DNA from: Synergistaceae bacterium
Lineage (GTDB): Bacteria > Synergistota > Synergistia > Synergistales > Synergistaceae
NCBI GenBank assembly: GCA_031264605.1
Contig: JAISDQ010000012.1
Location: 1-11,314 of the forward strand
Length of the DNA: 11,314 nt
Direction of reading: 5' to 3'
Positions 7,081 through 11,314 of this stretch are shown in pieces (position 1 is the first letter of the stretch; the number at the start of each line of letters is the position of its first letter). The notes beneath the pieces were generated by a model. The model saw only the letters and a list, made by a program, of their open reading frames with translations. It was not told the DNA's origin and did not search any database. The translations under genes and the position numbers were made by a program.

Positions 7081-8176
7081 ATCGCACTACCCCCTCTATC
7101 AGGCTATGGCCGCCGGTTTGGTCAAAAACATTAATTTTTTCAGGCGCTACCGAAAACCAGACTTCCTGCCCGTCTGTCAGGAATTCCGCGTCAGCGCGCA
7201 GGTCCTGCACAAATTCCATCTCTTGGCCTTCCACGATTAATTGGTAGTTGACATAGCGGCCCAGAAAAGTGCTGGTTCGCACGGTTCCACGAATGCCGTC
7301 GCCCTCCGGCGCCTGTACAAAATCTTCCGGGCGCACGGAAACTCTTACTTTTTCTCCGGCTTTCACATCATTTTTCAGCTGCTTTATAGGTACCGTATAG
7401 CCGTTGGAGAATTCGAGGGTCTTTTCCGCGCCAGACTGGCCGACCACGGCGTCGAATAAATTGGAAAAACCGATAAACGTAGCGACAAAAACATTATACG
7501 GCCGTTGGTAAATGCCGCGCGGCGTGCCTACCTGCATAATCACGCCCTTATCCATGATGGCGATGCGGTCGGAAATTGCGAGCGCCTCCTCCTGATCATG
7601 CGTGACATAGATCGTTGTGATACCGACGGAACGCTGAATTTCGCGGATTGTGCCGCGCATCTCCACCCGCAGTTTGGCATCCAGATTGGACAGCGGCTCG
7701 TCCATCAGAAGGACTTTCGGGTTGATAACGATAGCGCGCGCCAGCGCGACACGTTGCTGCTGACCTCCCGATAGTCTCTCCGGCGGACTGTCGCGGTATT
7801 CCTCTATTTTTACGCGGGCAAGAATTTCATCGGTACGCGCTTTCAGTTCCTGCTTCGGCGTCTTGCGTAAGCGTAAGCCATATTCAACGTTTTTTCCTAC
7901 CGTCATGTGCGGGAAGATAGCGTAATTCTGAAAAACCATTCCAATGTTTCGTTTGTTCGCCGGGATTTGGTTGATTACAATATTATCAAAGAGAATCTCG
8001 CCGCTCTCGATCGAATTGAATCCAGCCACCATGCGTAACAATGTAGTTTTTCCGCATCCTGACGGGCCGAGCAGCGTGAAAAATTCGCCGTTACGGACCT
8101 CCAGGGATAACGCGGGAATTACAACATTTTTAGCATATTTTTTGACGACATTGGAAAATGTAATGGCCGTACTCAT
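7070..8176 (-). CDS. ABC transporter ATP-binding protein, FbpC/PotA type
   Basis: A 368-residue cytoplasmic ATPase that drives the importer. The ABC domain covers about residues 1-235: Walker A GPSGCGKTT (37-45), Q-loop FQN (82-84), signature LSGGQQQ (135-141), Walker B VLLMDEP (155-161) and H-loop H193. A C-terminal TOBE-type regulatory domain follows (about 273-350, with VRPEDF and VAPEKINVF), as in FbpC, PotA and the phosphonate ATPases. The ATG at 8176 has a GGGAG site 8 nt upstream. The end of the gene overlaps the permease start by 11 nt, so the two are probably translated together. The binding-protein gene lies 116 bp upstream, separated by the hairpin at 8214-8252. Confidence 0.94.
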   Translation of the reverse strand: MSTAITFSNVVKKYAKNVVIPALSLEVRNGEFFTLLGPSGCGKTTLLRMVAGFNSIESGEILFDNIVINQIPANKRNIGMVFQNYAIFPHMTVGKNVEYGLRLRKTPKQELKARTDEILARVKIEEYRDSPPERLSGGQQQRVALARAIVINPKVLLMDEPLSNLDAKLRVEMRGTIREIQRSVGITTIYVTHDQEEALAISDRIAIMDKGVIMQVGTPRGIYQRPYNVFVATFIGFSNLFDAVVGQSGAEKTLEFSNGYTVPIKQLKNDVKAGEKVRVSVRPEDFVQAPEGDGIRGTVRTSTFLGRYVNYQLIVEGQEMEFVQDLRADAEFLTDGQEVWFSVAPEKINVFDQTGGHSLIEGVVRFGS

Positions 8177-8213
8177 TCTACATTCTCCCTCTCACTGATA
8201 TTCCGATACTTTA

Positions 8214-8252
8214 CAGAATCCTGCCGAAACATTACATTTCAGCAGGATTCTG
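8214..8252 (-). ncRNA. Intercistronic stem-loop in the importer transcript
   Basis: CAGAATCCTGC (8214-8224) is perfectly complementary to GCAGGATTCTG (8242-8252). After one C/A mismatch, GAAA (8226-8229) pairs with TTTC (8237-8240), leaving a 7-nt loop. On the minus-strand transcript no T-run follows the stem, so it is unlikely to be a full intrinsic terminator. Placed after the binding-protein gene and before the ATPase, it fits a 3' stabiliser or partial attenuator that keeps the binding protein more abundant than the membrane parts, as known for other importer operons. That role is inferred. Confidence 0.65.
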
Positions 8253-8292
8253 ACACGATAACGCGACTATTTAAATTATACCGACTTCCTGA

Positions 8293-9357
8293 TCAGGAAT
8301 TTACCAGCAAATCCTTGAATTTGTCAAGCACCGCCTGCTTGTTGTCGTTCACATAATCCGGATCGTCCTGCAAAAGTGTGATTTTTTCAAACGGAACAAG
8401 TCCTTCCGGACTGGGAACATCGGAACGCGAGGAGCGGCGGTAAAGCGGCGCCTGCGTCATAATTGTCTGATATTCCTTGCTTGTGAACAGATCGACGAAT
8501 TTTTTTGCGTTCTCAAGATTCGGCGCGTTTTTGATGATCGCCACACCGCCCGGTTGAGAGATTACGCCCTCCTTCATATAGACGATGTCGACAGGAGCGC
8601 CGTTTTGTTTGTAGGAGTAAGCGATGGCCTCATATGAAAGCCCCACCGGATATTCGCCGTCCGCAACGCCGCGGAATACCGCGCCCGAAGTACTCAAAAT
8701 CTTGCCGTCCAACGCCTGAACAAACTGCCGCATGTAGTCCCACCCCTGATCGGGATCGCCGTTGCCCATCGCGTAAAGCTGATTCATCATATGCTCAAAA
8801 GCAGAGGAGGCTTTTGTCGGATCCGAGTGAGCGATCCGCCCTTTCAGTTCCGGGTTCAAAAGGTCAGCATAACCTTCCATGCGAATGCCGGCGATTTTGT
8901 CCGTATTTACCATCAGCACGCTGGTAACAAGTTCGGTGGAGGTGACATGACCGGTGCGGTTTTTATATTCCGGAAACATAAATTCCTCGTTGGGAGAAAG
9001 ATAGCTCTCGAACAGCTCCCGCTTTGGAACATAGTTGCCGTCGGCGGTACCGCCGATCAGTACGTCGCCCAGCGGGGTATCGCCTTCAGATTCAATACGC
9101 TTGATCAATTCGCCTGTACCCGCTTCCACCAATTCGACGGTCACTCCGGTATGCTCCTCGTAATACGGAATGAATGACTCAAGAATGTCGGCCGTGATGG
9201 AAGCGTACAGCACCAGCTTGCCGCTCTCGCCGGCTTGGGAACCGGCGTTTGTTTCCGCCGCGGAAGAAGGCGAAACACCGGAACCGCAGCCTGCCAAGAT
9301 TGCCGCAATCATGCCCGCAGATACCAGAACCGAGAGAAAACGCTTGGTAAATTGCAT
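8293..9357 (-). CDS. Lipoprotein substrate-binding protein of the FbpA/AfuA superfamily
   Basis: A 354-residue extracytoplasmic binding protein, first gene of the importer. The signal peptide has a basic start (MQFTKR), a hydrophobic core and a lipobox LAGC with C24 as the lipid-modified residue. A Ser/Ala/Gly-rich linker (25-46) precedes the binding domain. KLVLYASITADILESF (47-62) and LIKRIESEGDTPLGDVLIGG (84-103) match family-1 solute-binding proteins that carry ferric iron, phosphonates or sugar phosphates. The paired tyrosines of ferric-binding proteins are not seen in the matching stretch (LSYEAIAYSY, 240-249), so iron is not assured. The frame is open upstream to 9435, but the ATG at 9357 has AGGAG (9366-9370) 8 nt before it and directly precedes the signal peptide. 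None of its 19 Ile codons is ATA, unlike neighbouring genes. Confidence 0.9.
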   Translation of the reverse strand: MQFTKRFLSVLVSAGMIAAILAGCGSGVSPSSAAETNAGSQAGESGKLVLYASITADILESFIPYYEEHTGVTVELVEAGTGELIKRIESEGDTPLGDVLIGGTADGNYVPKRELFESYLSPNEEFMFPEYKNRTGHVTSTELVTSVLMVNTDKIAGIRMEGYADLLNPELKGRIAHSDPTKASSAFEHMMNQLYAMGNGDPDQGWDYMRQFVQALDGKILSTSGAVFRGVADGEYPVGLSYEAIAYSYKQNGAPVDIVYMKEGVISQPGGVAIIKNAPNLENAKKFVDLFTSKEYQTIMTQAPLYRRSSRSDVPSPEGLVPFEKITLLQDDPDYVNDNKQAVLDKFKDLLVNS

Positions 9358-9592
9358 TTGAAACACTCCTCTATTATTTGATATAGACAACACATATTTA
9401 ACATTTAATATCGAAATATCGGTACATTGTTTCATTGTTCGACGATTGCTTTCAATTGCTTACACTACCACACAATTCCTTTATCTGTCAAATTATCTGC
9501 CATATCGCGCTGCCGCCGCTATTTCGCCCAGCTTCGGAATCTGTGTTATAATCGGCTTACCGTTACGTAAATATTCAAAAGGGGTGTCGAAG
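9358..9592. promoter_or_regulatory. Divergent control region between the importer and the hydrolase
   Basis: This 235-bp stretch separates two genes read outward. On the importer side it is very AT-rich at 9390-9420 and holds an imperfect 18-bp dyad at 9394-9411 (ATATTTAAC, then ATTTAATAT; seven of nine pairs match). I could not assign a convincing -35/-10 pair for the importer. The hydrolase promoter is listed separately. An 8-bp palindrome TTACGTAA sits at 9563-9570, just after the likely hydrolase transcription start. Confidence 0.4.
9544..9552 (+). promoter_or_regulatory. Extended -10 promoter of the hydrolase gene
   Basis: TGTTATAAT contains a perfect TATAAT (9547-9552) with the TGn extension. 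There is no good -35 hexamer 17-18 nt upstream. Transcription would start near 9559, inside the open frame that runs back to 9446, which supports the later ATG at 9593. Confidence 0.55.
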
Positions 9593-10876
9593 ATGTATAA
9601 GGTATTTTTGCTGTCCATGTTGGTTTCGCTGCTGGTTTTATCGTCAGCGAACGGCGCGTCCGCGGCGGCGGTCGGTTATCACATGAAGACGGACGTATTG
9701 GCGGTCGGCCAGCGCGTGATCTCGGTAAGCGTGGAGTACGGCAATCCGCTGAACGGGGCGCGGCTTGCCGGGGATACGTTCAGCGTGACGGTCGACGCGG
9801 CCGGCGACGGTGTGGCTGTGGAAGTCCCGATAATAGAGACGTTCGTCTCGGCTTCCGTGGACGGCGGTACGCCGTCCGACGGCAAGTACGCGATTATCCG
9901 TTTCGATCCTTGGGTTGACCCGGCGGACACGCGGCGTTTCAACGAAGGGGCTTTTCTCACCGAACTGAGGGACCTGAACTATAACGTGACTCAAAAGAAA
10001 CCGCTGATGTACGCCGACGGTTCGTTCGAAAACGCGTCGGACGTTTCTATACCCAAAAAGGGGCAATATGACAATATAATAAGCGATTTTGCCGCCAAGT
10101 CGTTCGAAAGCGACGGAGCCGCGCTGAATTACAGACTTTATACGCCCGAAAAACGCAAAGGCGAGAAATATCCGCTGGTGCTCGCCCTGCATGGGGCCGG
10201 CGAAGCCGGAGATTCCAATACGGCGCACATTACCGCGAACATCGTCGCCGCGGCGTGGGCGATGCCCGAAGTTCAAATGAAACATCCCGCTTATGTGCTT
10301 GCCCCGCAGGTCCCGAAATCGATCTACGAGAACGGGCGTTTCTGGGCGGATCGCGCCAACGAGTCCCGCACCGTGGCACTGATCGAATATTTGCTCGCGA
10401 ACGAACCCATAGACCCGGCGAGAGTCTATGTGTCGGGTTTATCGATGGGCGGATACGGCACGTGGAACATGATTGCCGACCACCCGGACATTTTCGCGGC
10501 GGCCATGCCGATATGCGGTTTCTTCGGTTTCGAAAAGGGCCATTTTGGACCGAACAGACCCAACGACGGCAACCCAGAACCTGTCTTGCCCGCGCCGTCA
10601 GTTTACAGCGCGGATGAACTGAAAGAACTGCTGGAGCCGGCGAAGGATTTACCGATACGGATTTTTCACGCCGCGGACGATAACATGGTGAACGCCGAGA
10701 ACAGCCGGACGGCTTTCGAGGCTTTGAAAGCTCTCGGCGCGGACGTCGCTTACACGGAATATCCCGCGGAGTTCTCCGGGATCGTATCGTCGGGAAATCC
10801 GCACAATTCGTGGGAAGCCGTTTACACGGACATGGACAATATCGACTGGCTGTTTTCGAATGTGAAGAAGCGATAA
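9593..10876 (+). CDS. Exported alpha/beta-hydrolase with N-terminal Ig-like domain (EstA-like esterase/peptidase)
   Basis: A 427-residue secreted hydrolase. Residues 1-26 are a Sec signal peptide with likely cleavage at the ASAAA stretch and no lipobox. Residues about 28-135 form a beta-rich, Ig-like module, as in Thermotoga EstA-type esterases. A long linker follows, and the alpha/beta-hydrolase domain runs from about 175 to the end. The triad is readable: Ser284 in GLSMGG (282-287), Asp363 in HAADDNMV (359-366), His404 in GNPHNSW (401-407). LALHGAGEAG (197-206) supplies the oxyanion region. It probably cuts esters or small peptide-like substrates in the periplasm or outside; the exact substrate is unknown. 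The start at 9593 has GGGG (9581-9584) 8 nt before it and opens directly into the signal peptide. It appears monocistronic, bounded downstream by the hairpin at 10885-10926. Confidence 0.88.
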   Translation: MYKVFLLSMLVSLLVLSSANGASAAAVGYHMKTDVLAVGQRVISVSVEYGNPLNGARLAGDTFSVTVDAAGDGVAVEVPIIETFVSASVDGGTPSDGKYAIIRFDPWVDPADTRRFNEGAFLTELRDLNYNVTQKKPLMYADGSFENASDVSIPKKGQYDNIISDFAAKSFESDGAALNYRLYTPEKRKGEKYPLVLALHGAGEAGDSNTAHITANIVAAAWAMPEVQMKHPAYVLAPQVPKSIYENGRFWADRANESRTVALIEYLLANEPIDPARVYVSGLSMGGYGTWNMIADHPDIFAAAMPICGFFGFEKGHFGPNRPNDGNPEPVLPAPSVYSADELKELLEPAKDLPIRIFHAADDNMVNAENSRTAFEALKALGADVAYTEYPAEFSGIVSSGNPHNSWEAVYTDMDNIDWLFSNVKKR

Positions 10877-10884
10877 ACACGAAC

Positions 10885-10926
10885 GGCAATCGGCGGCGGA
10901 ACCCCGCATGTCCGCCGCCGATCGCC
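10885..10926 (+). terminator. Strong GC-rich stem-loop after the hydrolase gene
   Basis: ATCGGCGGCGGA (10889-10900) pairs perfectly with TCCGCCGCCGAT (10911-10922) around a 10-nt loop. After one A/C mismatch, three more pairs (GGC 10885-10887 with GCC 10924-10926) extend the stem. It starts 8 nt after the TAA. There is no T-run behind it on either strand, so it is either a poor intrinsic terminator or a 3' end-protecting stem. Confidence 0.6.
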
Positions 10927-10972
10927 CATCGAACATATTCGGCGCACATAAAGCTGCCAATCTTGCGGCGGC

Positions 10973-11025
10973 AAAATTTTCCCCACAAAATTTTTATTGA
11001 CAAAACGGCATATCTACTGTAAATT
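10973..11025 (+). promoter_or_regulatory. Sigma-70 promoter with AT-rich upstream element, for the Liv-type binding protein
   Basis: A perfect TTGACA (10997-11002) is followed after 17 nt by TAAATT (11020-11025, 4 of 6). Directly upstream lie two copies of AAAATTTT (10973-10980 and 10987-10994), which resemble an UP element. Transcription would start near 11031, giving a leader of about 78 nt. A small AAACC-GCT-GGTTT hairpin (11034-11046) is present at the start of this leader. Confidence 0.65.
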
Positions 11026-11108
11026 TTTCCGATAAACCGCTGGTTTTTCTCGAAACAACCAAGCTGTTTAGCGTATGTAATCATCTGTCATTGGGAGGTA
11101 ATATCGGC

Positions 11109-11314
11109 ATGAAGAAGATACTCGCGCTGTTTGTAGCTGTGGTTTTGTGTTTTTGCGCCTGGCCCGCTTTCGCCTCGGACGCGTCGCCAATAAAGATAGG
11201 GGTCATCGCCCCGCTCACCGGGCCCGTCGCCGTATACGGCACCGCCACGGCGAACGGGATACTGCTCTACGCCAAGGTAATCAACGCCGCCGGAGGACTG
11301 AACGGGCATCCGGT
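11109..11314 (+). CDS. Branched-chain amino-acid-type ABC binding protein (partial, runs off the right edge)
   Basis: The first 68 codons of a LivK/LivJ-like periplasmic binding protein (Peripla_BP_6 family). The signal peptide is MKKILALF plus a hydrophobic core ending in AFA, with cleavage likely before SDAS and no lipobox. The mature start shows IKIGVIAPLTGPVAVYG and then NAAGGLNG, the hallmark of this family, where Gly and Thr of PLTG contact the amino-acid backbone. GGAGG (11094-11098) lies 10 nt before the ATG, slightly far but clear. Four of its six Ile codons are ATA, like the other GC-rich genes here. It probably begins a transporter operon that continues beyond the window. The bound amino acid or related amide cannot be told from this part. 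Confidence 0.9.
   Translation, partial: MKKILALFVAVVLCFCAWPAFASDASPIKIGVIAPLTGPVAVYGTATANGILLYAKVINAAGGLNGHP

Noticed and set aside
9358..9435. 26-residue N-terminal extension of the importer binding protein
   Set aside because: The extension would put charged residues in front of a complete lipoprotein signal peptide. The inner ATG at 9357 has a proper AGGAG site.
9446..9592. 49-residue N-terminal extension of the hydrolase
   Set aside because: The extended -10 promoter at 9544-9552 lies inside it, and the ATG at 9593 begins a standard signal peptide behind a GGGG ribosome site.
10230..11084. Minus-strand 284-codon frame opposite the hydrolase 3' half and the following intergenic region
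   Set aside because: Very Arg/Pro/Ser-rich shadow composition; it crosses the terminal hairpin and the promoter of the next gene.

Overview
The window is 11.3 kb of protein-coding bacterial DNA. It holds eight complete genes plus one gene cut off at each end. I see no RNA gene, insertion sequence, CRISPR array or phage gene. Most genes are GC-rich (57-65% in hand-counted 60-base samples). Two cut-off binding proteins and a lipase-like enzyme carry Sec-type signal peptides without a lipobox, which suggests a diderm with a periplasm. The load of sugar and amino-acid ABC importers, a glycerol dehydrogenase and a diguanylate cyclase would fit a fermentative anaerobe, for example Synergistota. That placement is a guess from style, not from a marker gene.

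Layout: (1) 1-2971, minus strand, is a ribose/xylose-type sugar importer operon in the order ATPase, permease, periplasmic binding protein (the last runs off the left edge). Its promoter at 2998-3026 is overlapped by a 23-bp dyad that looks like a repressor site. (2) 3204-4118, plus strand, is a PAS-GGDEF diguanylate cyclase read divergently from an extended -10 promoter. (3) 4135-5232, minus, is glycerol dehydrogenase gldA, convergent with the cyclase and only 16 bp away from it. (4) 5422-9357, minus, is a three-gene importer of the ferric/phospho-compound type: lipoprotein binding protein, ATPase, and a permease made of two fused domains. A strong hairpin lies between the first two genes. 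(5) 9593-10876, plus, is an exported alpha/beta-hydrolase with an Ig-like N-terminal domain. (6) 11109 to the end, plus, is the start of a Liv-type amino-acid binding protein behind a good sigma-70 promoter.

The modules work as separate transcription units: sugar uptake, c-di-GMP signalling, glycerol oxidation, uptake of an unknown small anion or metal, extracellular ester or peptide hydrolysis, and amino-acid uptake. The third importer stands out. It has lower GC in most samples, its binding protein uses no ATA isoleucine codon (0 of 19, against 6 of 22 in the cyclase), and it has the only lipobox in the window. It looks like an acquired cassette. I did not find a clearly new system. The best leads are the operator-like dyad, the substrate of the acquired importer, the cysteine cluster in the PAS domain, and the intercistronic hairpin.
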